A DNA stretch of 64,000 bases, from assembly GCF_019801465.1 (NCBI RefSeq), contig NZ_JAHVJA010000001.1:124001-188000 (forward strand). Direction: 5' to 3'. Both the position numbers and the translations under genes were made by a program. This DNA comes from Leisingera daeponensis. GTDB lineage: Bacteria > Pseudomonadota > Alphaproteobacteria > Rhodobacterales > Rhodobacteraceae. The notes under the pieces are model-generated. The model saw only the letters and a list, made by a program, of their open reading frames with translations, was not told where the DNA came from and did not search any database. How positions within the stretch are numbered: the first letter of the stretch is position 1; each line of letters starts with the position of its first letter. Positions 44,555 to 52,852 of this stretch are shown one piece after another.

Positions 44555-46306
44555 TTACACCAGCACTGCGCCGCCGGCCTGGATGACGCCCTGCGTCTCG
44601 GCCTCGCCCAGCAGCATCTCGTTGTGCGCCTTGCCCGACGGGATCATCGGGAAGCAGTTCTCGTGCTTCTCCACCAGGCAGTCGAAGATCACCGGCCCGT
44701 CGTATTCGATCATTTCCATGATCGCATCATCCAGGTCCGCGGGATCGCTGACGCAAATGCCCTTGCAGCCGAAGGCTTCGGCGAGCTTCACGAAATCAGG
44801 CAGCGCCTCGGACCAGCTGTGGCTGTAGCGCTCGCCGTGCAGCAGCTCTTGCCACTGGCGCACCATTCCGAGGCGCTCGTTGTTGAGGATGAACTGCTTG
44901 ACCGGCAAGCGGAACTGCACCGCGGTGCCCATCTCCTGCATGTTCATCAGCCAGGACGCCTCGCCCGCGACGTTGATGACCAGCGCGTCCGGATGCGCCA
45001 TCTGGGCGCCGATCGAAGCCGGGAAGCCATAGCCCATGGTGCCGAGCCCTCCGGAAGTCATCCAGCGGTTCGGATCCTCGAAGTTCAGGTACTGCGCCGC
45101 CCACATCTGGTGCTGGCCGACTTCGGTGGTGACATAGCGGTCGCGGCCCTTGGTCAGTTCCTCCAGGCGCTGCAGCGCATACTGCGGCTTGATGGTCTTC
45201 TCGGAGTTCTTGAACGACAGGCAGTCCACCGCGCGCCATTCATCGATCTGCTTGTGCCATTTCTGCAGCGCCTCGCGGTTCACTTTGCGGCCGCGCGATT
45301 TCCAGACCTTCAGCAGATCCTCCAGCACATGGGCGACATCGCCGACAATCGGAATGTCGACCCGGATCACCTTGTTGATCGAGGAGGGATCGATATCGAT
45401 ATGCGCCTTTTTCGACTTCGGGCTGAAGGCATCGATGCGGCCGGTGATCCGGTCATCGAAGCGGGCGCCGATGTTGATCATCAGGTCGCAGCCGTGCATC
45501 GCCATGTTGGCCTCGTAAAGCCCGTGCATGCCGAGCATCCCCAGCCAGTTCCTGCCGGACGCCGGATAGGCGCCAAGCCCCATCAGGGTCGAGGTGACCG
45601 GGATGCCGGTGGCGTCGACCAGTTCACGCAGCAGCTGGCTGGCCGCCGGGCCGGAGTTGATGACGCCGCCGCCGGTATAAAACACCGGGCGCTTGGCCTT
45701 CTCGATGGCCTCGACCAGTTCGGTGATCTCCTCCATGTCGCCCTTCAGCTGCGGCTGGTAATGCGAGGCCGAGGGTTTCGGCCCCTGATACTTGCCGCTT
45801 GCGAACTGCACGTCCTTGGGGATGTCGACCAGGACCGGGCCCGGGCGGCCGGATTTGGCGACATGGAAGGCCTCGTGCAGCGTTCCGGCCAGCGCTTCGG
45901 TGTCCTTGACCAGCCAGTTGTGCTTGGTGCAGGGGCGGGTGATGCCGACGGTATCCGCCTCCTGGAAGGCGTCCGAGCCGATCATGAAGGTCGGCACCTG
46001 GCCGGTCAGAACCACGATCGGGATCGAATCCAGCAGCGCATCGGTGAGGCCGGTGACCGCATTGGTGGCGCCGGGGCCGGACGTCACCAGCACAACGCCG
46101 GGCTTGCCGGTGGAGCGGGCATAGCCTTCGGCGGCGTGCACGGCGCCCTGTTCGTGCCGCACCAGAACATGGCGGATGTCATTCTGCAGAAAGATCTCGT
46201 CATAGATCGGCAGCACGGCGCCGCCTGGGTATCCGAAGACTACGTCCACACCCTGATCCTTCAGGGCTTGGACAACCATCTTTGCGCCGGTCATTTCACG
46301 TGTCAT
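44555..46306 (-). CDS. ilvI: Acetolactate synthase large subunit
   Basis: ThDP- and FAD-dependent enzyme of 583 residues that makes acetolactate and acetohydroxybutyrate, the first common step of Val, Leu and Ile synthesis. Catalytic Glu52 is in VRHEQGAVHAAEGYA. The FAD region and MGLGAYP lie in the middle. The ThDP-binding motif reads VAGEASWLMN and ends in ILNNERLG; the usual metal-binding Asp (GDGS or GDAS) is Glu here. The same substitution may occur in relatives, which I cannot check. Regulation by attenuation is visible upstream. GGAG is ten bases before the ATG. Confidence 0.95.
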   Translation of the reverse strand: MTREMTGAKMVVQALKDQGVDVVFGYPGGAVLPIYDEIFLQNDIRHVLVRHEQGAVHAAEGYARSTGKPGVVLVTSGPGATNAVTGLTDALLDSIPIVVLTGQVPTFMIGSDAFQEADTVGITRPCTKHNWLVKDTEALAGTLHEAFHVAKSGRPGPVLVDIPKDVQFASGKYQGPKPSASHYQPQLKGDMEEITELVEAIEKAKRPVFYTGGGVINSGPAASQLLRELVDATGIPVTSTLMGLGAYPASGRNWLGMLGMHGLYEANMAMHGCDLMINIGARFDDRITGRIDAFSPKSKKAHIDIDPSSINKVIRVDIPIVGDVAHVLEDLLKVWKSRGRKVNREALQKWHKQIDEWRAVDCLSFKNSEKTIKPQYALQRLEELTKGRDRYVTTEVGQHQMWAAQYLNFEDPNRWMTSGGLGTMGYGFPASIGAQMAHPDALVINVAGEASWLMNMQEMGTAVQFRLPVKQFILNNERLGMVRQWQELLHGERYSHSWSEALPDFVKLAEAFGCKGICVSDPADLDDAIMEMIEYDGPVIFDCLVEKHENCFPMIPSGKAHNEMLLGEAETQGVIQAGGAVLV

Positions 46307-46345
46307 CTGCTTTTTGCTCCAATTGGCGGCATCGTCCGTTACGCA

Positions 46346-46376
46346 TAAAAAAAGCCCCCGATTTCAGGTCGGAGGC
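46346..46376 (-). terminator. Attenuator terminator of ilvIH
   Basis: On the reverse strand GCCTCCGA (46376-46369) pairs with TCGGGGGC (46361-46354) with one G-T pair, followed by seven T (46353-46347). It stands between the leader peptide and ilvI. Confidence 0.85.
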
Positions 46377-46417
46377 GCATGGGTTCGATTATGGTCTACC
46401 GTTACCGGCCCATGCGC
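46375..46417 (-). promoter_or_regulatory. Alternative (antiterminator-type) stem of the ilvIH leader
   Basis: GCGCATGGG (46417-46409, in the end of the leader peptide) pairs perfectly with CCCATGCGC (46383-46375). The second arm shares two bases with the terminator stem, so the two forms compete at their edge. Position of the ribosome on the Leu-Val-Ile codons would decide between them. Confidence 0.6.
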
Positions 46418-46449
46418 TTGGTTCCTACGATTACGACTAGGGTGGTCAC
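46402..46449 (-). CDS. ilvIH leader peptide (attenuator)
   Basis: Fifteen-residue peptide on the reverse strand, start GTG at 46449, stop TAA at 46402, reading (M)TTLVVIVGTKRMGR. Five consecutive codons are Leu-Val-Val-Ile-Val, the three amino acids made by the pathway. AGGAG lies nine bases before the start. Stalling at these codons would be expected when branched-chain aminoacyl-tRNA is low, letting transcription pass the terminator. It is too short for standard gene calling. Confidence 0.85.
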   Translation of the reverse strand: MTTLVVIVGTKRMGR

Positions 46450-46479
46450 GGCCACAGGCTCCTTTTTGCGTTGCGGGCG

Positions 46480-46508
46480 ACATTATGTGTGCCGGGCAGG
46501 GGCGTCAA
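46480..46508 (-). promoter_or_regulatory. Promoter of the ilvIH leader
   Basis: On the reverse strand TTGACG (46508-46503) is followed after 17 bases by TAATGT (46485-46480), overlapping CATAAT with 15-base spacing. Predicted start at about 46473, some 24 bases before the leader GTG. Confidence 0.6.
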
Positions 46509-46709
46509 CCGCGAAAGCTGTCAAAAAAGACCTGTTCAGGGACATTTTCTTGCTCCCGTCACGGGGTGGTGTGAAATATCCGCGAAAATGGCGGCGGTTT
46601 CGGGGGCGGAATCGTTCAAAACCGGCATGCCTGTGTCCCGTTTGTGCCAGATCAGCCCTCCTGCTGCGGGCAAGTTCAAGTGCAAAGAGGTGACAAGGAA
46701 GGACAAGGC

Positions 46710-47561
46710 ATGGCGGATCTTGCAGAGGTTGTGGATCTTGGACGCTATCCAATCGACCGCCCGGGCTCGCAGGCTTATGCGCGGATGATGGAGGATTTGC
46801 AAAGCGAGCTGGAGACTGACGGCTGTGCGGTGCTTCCGGGATTCGCGCATTCGGACGGTATTGCCCGGCTGGCGGCAGAGGCCGAATCCGTGGCCAGCCA
46901 GGGACATAAGTCCTTCAGCCGCACCAATGCCTATTTCTCCAAGGACGATCCGTCCTTGCCGGAAACCCATCCCGTCCGCCAGTTCTACGACCGCTCCAAC
47001 GCCTTCATCCCGGCGGACAACTTCGGTGCGGACGGCCCGCTGCGGGCGGTTTATGAATACCCTGGATTCATGCCGTTCATCCGTGAAGCCTTGGGGGAGC
47101 CGGAAGGCCGCTTCTTCCGCTATGACGACCCGCTGGCGGATGTGATCGTCAACATGGTGGAGGAAGGTCAGGGCTTCCCCTGGCATTTCGACACGAACAA
47201 TTACACGGTGACGCTGGCCATCCAGAACGGCGAGGCGGGCGGCGAATTCGAATATGCACCGATGCTGCGCACCTCCACGGACGAAAATTATGACGGGGTG
47301 GCGCGGGTGCTGGCAGGCGGCTCGCCGCTGGTGCACAAGCTGGTGCTTCAGCCGGGGGACTTGCAGATTTTCCGCGGCCGCTATTCGCTTCACCGGGTGG
47401 CCCCGGTCGAAGGCCCGCGCAGGCGCTATGTCGGTATCTTCTCCTTTGCCGAGACCGAGGGGATGTGCGGCGGGGTGGAGCGCACCAGGCAGCTTTACGG
47501 CCGGGTTCTGCCGCGCCACTACGAGCGTGAAGGGCTCCGCGCCGACGCCCTGCGGGACTGA
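46710..47561 (+). CDS. 2-oxoglutarate/Fe(II) oxygenase of the HalD/BesD type
   Basis: A 283-residue cytoplasmic protein of the Fe(II)/2OG cupin fold. His159 and Asp161 in GFPWHFDTNNYTVTL and His228 in RGRYSLHRVAPVEG form the metal triad, and an Arg in GPRRRY (237-239) should bind 2-oxoglutarate. Segments such as FFRYDDPLADVIVNMVEEGQ resemble the BesD/HalD group of free amino-acid halogenases and hydroxylases. Those halogenases have Gly in place of Asp at the second position; here Asp is present, so hydroxylation is more likely. The substrate is unknown. Start at 46710 follows AAGGA. It is divergent from ilvIH, with 200 bases of leader and promoter sequence shared. Confidence 0.75.
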   Translation: MADLAEVVDLGRYPIDRPGSQAYARMMEDLQSELETDGCAVLPGFAHSDGIARLAAEAESVASQGHKSFSRTNAYFSKDDPSLPETHPVRQFYDRSNAFIPADNFGADGPLRAVYEYPGFMPFIREALGEPEGRFFRYDDPLADVIVNMVEEGQGFPWHFDTNNYTVTLAIQNGEAGGEFEYAPMLRTSTDENYDGVARVLAGGSPLVHKLVLQPGDLQIFRGRYSLHRVAPVEGPRRRYVGIFSFAETEGMCGGVERTRQLYGRVLPRHYEREGLRADALRD

Positions 47562-47639
47562 AACCGGCTTGACCGCGACGCAGGCCAGGCTGCAGATAAG
47601 CACAATGCAGATTTCGCCGCTGGTCAGAGGATACGCCGT

Positions 47640-48614
47640 TTGCCCAAGGTCATATTCCACCTGAAGAAACAGCAGATGGAAGGGTACACAAAAGGCCAAG
47701 GGCTTGAGCTTTTCCGGATCATTGAACGGATGCTGGCAGAAACCGGCAGCGAAGCAGAAAAGCGGGCCAAGGATCCAGACATCCGGATCGGCACCCAGCA
47801 GGTGGCGGATGGCCGGTTCGCGGACGGCAATCTGCATATCTTCAGCGACCATCACATGAAGATGCCCAACGTCCTGAACGCCGCTTCGGCTTATCTGCCC
47901 GGTTTCTGGCATCTGGATCCCAAGGGTATCCGCAGCTACAGCTCCATCGCTGACCGCCCGTTCAGCCCGGACATGGTGCCCTTCAAATATGCCAAACGGT
48001 TCTACGGGCGCCTGCAGCACCAATTCAGGGACAAGCGGCGCTCCCGCTATGGCCAGATGAAGGACAGGACCGAGGTGCCGGATGGCGCCATTGCTGTCTT
48101 CTTCCAGGGCCGGTATCCGCTGGACGCAGGCGCGACGACGTTTAGTGATATCGAGGTTCTGAAGGATGTGCTCGGCGGTGCAGGCAGCCGGCCGGTTCTG
48201 GTCAAGCCGCATCCTCTGACAGCCGACATCGACAGCCTGACCGCCTTGCTGGAAATCGCCGCGCAGGACGCCCGGGTCATCCCCACTCAGGCCAACGTCC
48301 ATGACATTCTGGCGGCCTGCTGTGTTTGTGTCTCGGTGAATTCCGGAGTGGCCGCCGAAGGGTTTCTGCATCGCACCCCGGCGGTGTTCTACGGCGCTAC
48401 CGACCTGCACCACATGGGGGAAACCATTGCCGCGCCGGGGCAGTTTGACGGAGCGCTGGAGCGTGCTCTGGCCCGCACCGGCGGGTATGCGCAATTCATG
48501 ACCTGGTACTTCAGGAACAACTGCCTCGAAATCGGCGCGGCAGGGCTGGAACAGAAGATCTGGAACATCTTTGCCAGTGCCGGATTTCCGCCGGAACGGT
48601 TTGCCGGCGGCTGA
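47640..48614 (+). CDS. Capsule polysaccharide Kdo-transferase-like protein
   Basis: A 324-residue protein with no signal or membrane helix, resembling the KpsC/KpsS family of capsule Kdo transferases and related enzymes. The best marks are VLVKPHPLTADIDSL and the end of the catalytic domain, VHDILAACCVCVSVNSGVAA followed by EGFLHRTPAVFYGATDLHHM; the conserved Ser and His/Glu of the family fall here. The start is a TTG at 47640 with AGAGG upstream; an ATG at codon 13 is possible. It follows the oxygenase gene by 78 bases on the same strand. No other capsule genes are in the window, so the glycan is unknown. Confidence 0.68.
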   Translation: MPKVIFHLKKQQMEGYTKGQGLELFRIIERMLAETGSEAEKRAKDPDIRIGTQQVADGRFADGNLHIFSDHHMKMPNVLNAASAYLPGFWHLDPKGIRSYSSIADRPFSPDMVPFKYAKRFYGRLQHQFRDKRRSRYGQMKDRTEVPDGAIAVFFQGRYPLDAGATTFSDIEVLKDVLGGAGSRPVLVKPHPLTADIDSLTALLEIAAQDARVIPTQANVHDILAACCVCVSVNSGVAAEGFLHRTPAVFYGATDLHHMGETIAAPGQFDGALERALARTGGYAQFMTWYFRNNCLEIGAAGLEQKIWNIFASAGFPPERFAGG

Positions 48615-48634
48615 CAGGTCTTTCCGAGGCAACA

Positions 48635-48661
48635 CCGGGCGCCCCGGGGCGGGGCGCCCGG
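48635..48661. other. Strong hairpin between convergent genes
   Basis: Perfect 11-base arms CCGGGCGCCCC (48635-48645) and GGGGCGCCCGG (48651-48661), loop GGGGC. No T tract on either side, so it may stabilise mRNA ends or act through Rho. Confidence 0.5.
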
Positions 48662-48698
48662 CGCGCCGGGCACAACGTGTTTGCGGCAATGCTGAGGG

Positions 48699-49688
48699 TT
48701 ACTCCGTCAGCGCGTTGTGCCCGAAATACAGGAACTCCTTGTCCATTCCCTGCACATCCGCTGCTGCCAGCGACAGGGAGGCGCCGTCGAGCATCCTGAA
48801 GCTGTTCTGCCCCTTCACCCAGCTGTCGGCAGGCTGCAGCGTCGACAGCGTGTAGGTGGTGGTCTCCGACAGGTAATGGGTGGGGATCACCGCCTTGGGC
48901 TGGATCCGCTCGACCAGCGCGTTGGCCTGTTCGTAGGACAGGATGTGCTCCGAACCGTCGACCGGCAGGGTCAGCACGTCGATGCGCCCGATGGCATCCC
49001 AGAACCCGTCCGCGGGATCGGGCCGGTTGTCGCCCCAGATCAGGGTGCGGATGCCGCCAGTTTCCACCACATATGTCACCATGTCCATATGGCCCGGGTT
49101 ATTGGGCGGGCAGGCCTCGACCCCGAACTCGGCCAGCGCATCGGTCCAGGGATACCAGCCCGGTGCAACACAGGCGTGCTTGTCGGCATAGCCGGTGATC
49201 CTGAGGTCCGCGAATTCGAACGCGCCCGCCATCCGGTCCAGCACCATTGTCGATTGCGGCCGGTCAATGGCGTCGTGGTCGAAATGGGTGTGGGTGGACA
49301 TGGTGATGTCCACCAGCACCTCCGGGAACTTCTGCTTGAACCACAGCCCCCAGGCGCCCGAGGGATCGTCGCGCCACGGGTCGAACAGGACCGAGGCGCC
49401 GCCGGGGGAGGTGATCTTGAGCGCGCAATGGCCGTAGAAATCGATCTTCACCTCGCCATCTGCAAAGGCGGACATGTTCTGCAGGTCGATCACATGGTTG
49501 TTGTTGCCGGGCTGCAGCCAGTCGGTCGATTGCGCCTGCGCGGTGGTGGTGCCCAGCAGGCTGGCGGCGGTTCCGACACCCGCAGCACCTGCCGCCGCAA
49601 AGAAGCTGCGACGTGACAGGCCGGGGGCCAGATCATCCTTGCGCCCATCGAGCCTGGCCGGTTTCAAGTCCTTCTTCTGCCCATCCAT
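48699..49688 (-). CDS. Tat-exported metallo-beta-lactamase-fold protein (UlaG-like)
   Basis: A 329-residue exported hydrolase. A Tat signal is plain: Arg26-Arg27 in LSRRSFFAAAGAAGVG, with a 25-residue charged leader before it. The MBL-fold zinc motif is THTHFDHD (His133, His135, Asp137, His138); a His in GYADKHACV and a Asp/His pair in PVDGSEHILS complete the site. It suits the UlaG/YcbL-like branch of MBL hydrolases rather than beta-lactamases. The substrate is unknown. Gene stands alone on the reverse strand; a tandem GATTATGGGGG repeat lies about 95 bases upstream of its start. Confidence 0.85.
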   Translation of the reverse strand: MDGQKKDLKPARLDGRKDDLAPGLSRRSFFAAAGAAGVGTAASLLGTTTAQAQSTDWLQPGNNNHVIDLQNMSAFADGEVKIDFYGHCALKITSPGGASVLFDPWRDDPSGAWGLWFKQKFPEVLVDITMSTHTHFDHDAIDRPQSTMVLDRMAGAFEFADLRITGYADKHACVAPGWYPWTDALAEFGVEACPPNNPGHMDMVTYVVETGGIRTLIWGDNRPDPADGFWDAIGRIDVLTLPVDGSEHILSYEQANALVERIQPKAVIPTHYLSETTTYTLSTLQPADSWVKGQNSFRMLDGASLSLAAADVQGMDKEFLYFGHNALTE

Positions 49689-49779
49689 TGGTTGCGTCTC
49701 CCTGTTGTTGTCTGGCCGCCGCTTTGGCGCAGCGATGCAAACAGGCTAGGCGCGTAATGCTCCAAGGGGTGCCCCGGAA

Positions 49780-49815
49780 GATTATGGGGGGATTATGGGG
49801 GCAGTCCCCATAATC
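49780..49815. repeat. GATTATGGGGG tandem repeat and hairpin
   Basis: GATTATGGGGG occurs twice head to tail (49780-49790, 49791-49801). The second copy pairs perfectly with CCCCATAATC (49806-49815) to give a ten-base stem. It lies in the divergent gap between the MBL protein and the transglycosylase. Confidence 0.6.
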
Positions 49816-49954
49816 AGAGCGCGAAGGCGGGCGGCGGGGATTTGCTGCGGCGGAATTCCGGGTCTTGGCGGCAAGGATGGATTCTGGCAGCCTGTCCGGC
49901 AAAGGATCCGGCTGAAACCGGGCAGCAAAACACCTGATGGAAGAGGCAGAGAGC

Positions 49955-51103
49955 ATGAGCATCACACGGCGTCACTTCGGATTTGGCCTGGCAGCCCTGG
50001 GGCTTGCCGCCTGCAGCGGCACAGTGCCCGCGGGCAGCGGCCCCAGCGGCGCCTCCGGCTTGCCTGCGGACCTGCAGCCCGTGCCCAATGCAGGGTATGA
50101 CGCCTGGGTTGCTTCGTTCCGCAGCCGGGCCGAGGCGCAGGGCATTTCGGCGTCCACCCTGCGTGCGGTCTTCCGCGGGGCGGGGTATCTGCCCGGCGTC
50201 GTCACCCGCGACCGCAACCAGACCGAATTCAAGCGCTCGCTGGAGGATTACCTCTCCATCGCCGTCTCGGAAGAGCGTCTGAGCAAGGGGCGTGCCGCCT
50301 TTGCCCGCCACCAGTCCACCCTGCGCACTCTTGAGCGCAGCTATGGCGTCGATGCGGAAATCATTTGCGCGATCTGGGGGCTGGAGAGCTTTTTTGGCGA
50401 GCGCCGCGGCAATGTGCCGGTGATCTCTGCCACTTCAACGCTGGCCTATGACGGGCGGCGCGGGGCGTTCTTCGAAAAGCAGCTGCTGGCGGCTCTGAAG
50501 ATCCTTCAGAACGGCGACATCACGCCCGACCGGATGACCGGGAGCTGGGCGGGAGCAATGGGGCATACCCAGTTCATCCCGACCTCCTACCAGGCCTTTG
50601 CGGTGGATTTCACCGGCGACGGGCGCCGAGATATTTGGTCCGAGGATCCGACCGACGCGCTGGCCTCCACCGCGGCTTACCTGCAAAGAAACGGCTGGAC
50701 CCGCGGCCTGAAGTGGGGCGGCGAGGCCGGGGCGACCGGCACCCCGCCGGGGCGCAGCCTGCAGCCGCAGCAGGGCGGACCGGTATTCACTGTCACCAGC
50801 AACTTCAATGCGATCAAGCGCTACAACAACTCCGACTCCTACGCGATCGGTGTGGGCCACCTGGCCGACCGCATCGCCGGCGGCGGCCCGCTGCGCGCCA
50901 GCTTCCCGCCGGACAAATACGGGCTGACCAAGGACGACCGCATCCTGCTGCAGAAGCGCCTGACTGCGCGCGGCTTTGACACCGGCGGCGCCGACGGGGT
51001 GCTGGGACCGAAAAGTCGTGCCGCCATCAGCGATTACCAGTCCAGCCGCGGCCTGGCCGCAACCGGCGATCCGTCGCAGGCGCTGCTGAACAGCCTGAAA
51101 TAG
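49955..51103 (+). CDS. Lytic murein transglycosylase, MltB type, Tat-like lipoprotein
   Basis: A 382-residue lipoprotein that cleaves glycan strands with 1,6-anhydro ring formation. The leader MSITRRHFGFGLAALGLAAC has twin Arg plus a lipobox with Cys20 as the lipidation site. The catalytic Glu144 is in AIWGLESFFGERRG, and later AMGHTQFIPTSY suits the MltB family. The C-terminal PG_binding_1 domain (about 325-380) includes TARGFDTGGADGVLGPKSRA. A start at 49937 (MEEAES) is rejected because it has no ribosome site. It ends three bases from the convergent LuxR-type gene. Confidence 0.9.
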   Translation: MSITRRHFGFGLAALGLAACSGTVPAGSGPSGASGLPADLQPVPNAGYDAWVASFRSRAEAQGISASTLRAVFRGAGYLPGVVTRDRNQTEFKRSLEDYLSIAVSEERLSKGRAAFARHQSTLRTLERSYGVDAEIICAIWGLESFFGERRGNVPVISATSTLAYDGRRGAFFEKQLLAALKILQNGDITPDRMTGSWAGAMGHTQFIPTSYQAFAVDFTGDGRRDIWSEDPTDALASTAAYLQRNGWTRGLKWGGEAGATGTPPGRSLQPQQGGPVFTVTSNFNAIKRYNNSDSYAIGVGHLADRIAGGGPLRASFPPDKYGLTKDDRILLQKRLTARGFDTGGADGVLGPKSRAAISDYQSSRGLAATGDPSQALLNSLK

Positions 51104-51106
51104 CGG

Positions 51107-52075
51107 CTACTCCGCCGAACTCAGCGCAATCAGGTGCTGGCGCAGGTTTTCGCGCCGGCTCAGCCCCAGTTTCTGGCGGATGTTGTTGCGGTGAAAATCG
51201 ATGGTGCTGGTCCCGCGCCCCAGGGTGGCGGCGATCTCCTTGGTGGTGCGGCCCATCATGATCAGCTGCATGATCTCGGTTTCCGCAGGCGTCAGCCGTT
51301 CCAGCGTCTGCGCCAGCTTGGACGAGAGCGCCGAGGTGATGTTCTTCAGATTGTCCTCGATCATCATCAGATAGGCGCTCTGCAGTTCGCGGCCGGCATC
51401 CAGATGCCGCAGCTTGGCCACGTAGGGCAGCACCATTCCCTTGATCTGCTGCACGATCTGCTGCTCGCTTTCGTGGCGGGAGGCCTCCACATTGTCGATC
51501 AGCACCCGCAGCGCGGTATTGGCTTCCTCCAGCGCCTTGGTGCGGCGCCTGATGGTGTCTTCGCGGGCGCGCACGGTCTCGCGCAGCTCTGCCTGGGCCT
51601 GTTTGCGCTGGGCCACTTCCAGCAGCAGCGCCAGGTCGCCTTCGACCACCCGGCAGAACTCCTGCAGCCCTTTGCGGAACATCAGGGCGCGGTTGTTGCG
51701 CCGCGTGTCGAGAACGCAGATGGTGCCATAGACTTCACCGTCCGGCCATTTGATCGGATAGCCGATGTAAAAGGACATGGCGTGCTCCATGTCCTCATTG
51801 TTCTGCCAGCGCGGGTCGCATTGCGCGTCCTCGACCACCAGTTCGCCGTCGTTTTCAAAGACGCCGAAGCAATAGAGCTTTTCGTTCAGCCGGTATTTGC
51901 GGCCGGGGTAATAGGGATTGTTTTCCGCGGTATTGGAGACTTTGACGCGATGATCCAGATCCACCGTCGCCATGATCAGCGCTGCCGGAACATCGGTCAG
52001 TTCCGCCACCAGATCCACCACCCGCTGCCATTTGGCCTGGGTTTCCGGCGGGATCGGCGGTTTGTCGATGGTCAT
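51107..52075 (-). CDS. GAF-domain LuxR-type regulator
   Basis: A 322-residue cytoplasmic protein. A GAF domain (about 15-150; MATVDLDHRVKVSNT, LYCFGVFENDGELVVEDAQC) precedes a coiled coil (about 150-215) and a LuxR helix-turn-helix (about 255-315: RLTPAETEIMQLIMMGRTTK, STIDFHRNNIRQKLG). There is no receiver domain and no autoinducer domain, so it is neither a classic response regulator nor a quorum-sensing receptor. It lies just downstream of the RR/HK pair on the same strand and may be part of their circuit. GAGGAG lies eight bases upstream of the ATG at 52075. Confidence 0.85.
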   Translation of the reverse strand: MTIDKPPIPPETQAKWQRVVDLVAELTDVPAALIMATVDLDHRVKVSNTAENNPYYPGRKYRLNEKLYCFGVFENDGELVVEDAQCDPRWQNNEDMEHAMSFYIGYPIKWPDGEVYGTICVLDTRRNNRALMFRKGLQEFCRVVEGDLALLLEVAQRKQAQAELRETVRAREDTIRRRTKALEEANTALRVLIDNVEASRHESEQQIVQQIKGMVLPYVAKLRHLDAGRELQSAYLMMIEDNLKNITSALSSKLAQTLERLTPAETEIMQLIMMGRTTKEIAATLGRGTSTIDFHRNNIRQKLGLSRRENLRQHLIALSSAE

Positions 52076-52143
52076 GGCGCAGCTCCTCGGCCCGAAGGCT
52101 AGGGCAGGGGCCAAGGATCGCAAAGACAATTCTGAAGGAGGTG

Positions 52144-52791
52144 TCAGAACCCGGCGCCGGTGCCCTGAAGCACGCCATGCTCAAGCGCATAGCGGGTGAG
52201 GCCGGCAGTGGAGGAAATGCCCAGCTTGCGTTTGATGTTCTTGCGGTGGGTCTCGACAGTCCTAACCGAGATATCAAGCGTTTGCGCGACTTCCTTGTTG
52301 GATTTGCCTTGTGCCAGCTCCAGCAGGATCGTCTGCTCCCGCCCGGTGAGCGCCTCGCGGGTGTCGCCAGCCTTGGGCTTGAGCGATCCGGCGGCACCGG
52401 TGCAGAGGTAGGTCTTGCCCTTCATCACCGCGTCAATGGCCTGCTTGATTTCCTCCGTCGGCACGTCTTTCAGAACATAGCCCATGGCGCCATGGCTGAG
52501 CGCGGTGGAGATATATTCGGCACTGTCATGCATCGACAGGATCAGGATGCGCGTGCCGGGGTGTTCTTCGAGAATGATCTCGGTGGCGCTGAGGCCGCCG
52601 AGCTTGGGCATGTTGAGGTCCATCAGCACCACATCCGGCCGCAGCGCCGCCATCCGCTCCACCGCGTCGCGCCCGTCAGTCAGGGAGCCGACGACCTCGA
52701 TGTCATCATAGCTTTCAAGGATCGATTGGATGCCTTCGGCCACCATAGGGTGGTCATCCACGATCAGTACTTTCACCGGATCCGCCATCAT
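52144..52791 (-). CDS. NarL/FixJ-family response regulator
   Basis: A 215-residue DNA-binding response regulator. Receiver domain 5-125 with phospho-acceptor Asp58 in VVLMDLNMP, the switch Ser in LILSMHD and Lys in YVLKDVP. A LuxR helix-turn-helix follows (about 148-210: LTGREQTILLELAQGKSNKE, SVRTVETHRKNIKRKLGIS). It lies between the Cache kinase and the GAF-LuxR gene, and the kinase is the cognate partner. ATG at 52788 is an alternative start three bases in. It probably controls the divergent TRAP operon. Confidence 0.92.
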   Translation of the reverse strand: MMADPVKVLIVDDHPMVAEGIQSILESYDDIEVVGSLTDGRDAVERMAALRPDVVLMDLNMPKLGGLSATEIILEEHPGTRILILSMHDSAEYISTALSHGAMGYVLKDVPTEEIKQAIDAVMKGKTYLCTGAAGSLKPKAGDTREALTGREQTILLELAQGKSNKEVAQTLDISVRTVETHRKNIKRKLGISSTAGLTRYALEHGVLQGTGAGF

Positions 52792-52852
52792 CCCCCCAAC
52801 GGCAGTTGTCGTTCATTCAATAGGCCGCGCAGGCCGCCGCATCCTCCCCCGG

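Noticed and set aside
44438-46348. Large forward frame opposite ilvI
   Set aside because: Shadow of ilvI; His/Arg/Ala-rich and without motifs.
49937-49954. Upstream start for the lytic transglycosylase
   Set aside because: No ribosome site, and it would bury the lipoprotein leader.
51107-52075. LuxR-type gene as a quorum-sensing receptor
   Set aside because: It has a GAF domain rather than an autoinducer-binding domain, and no luxI is near.
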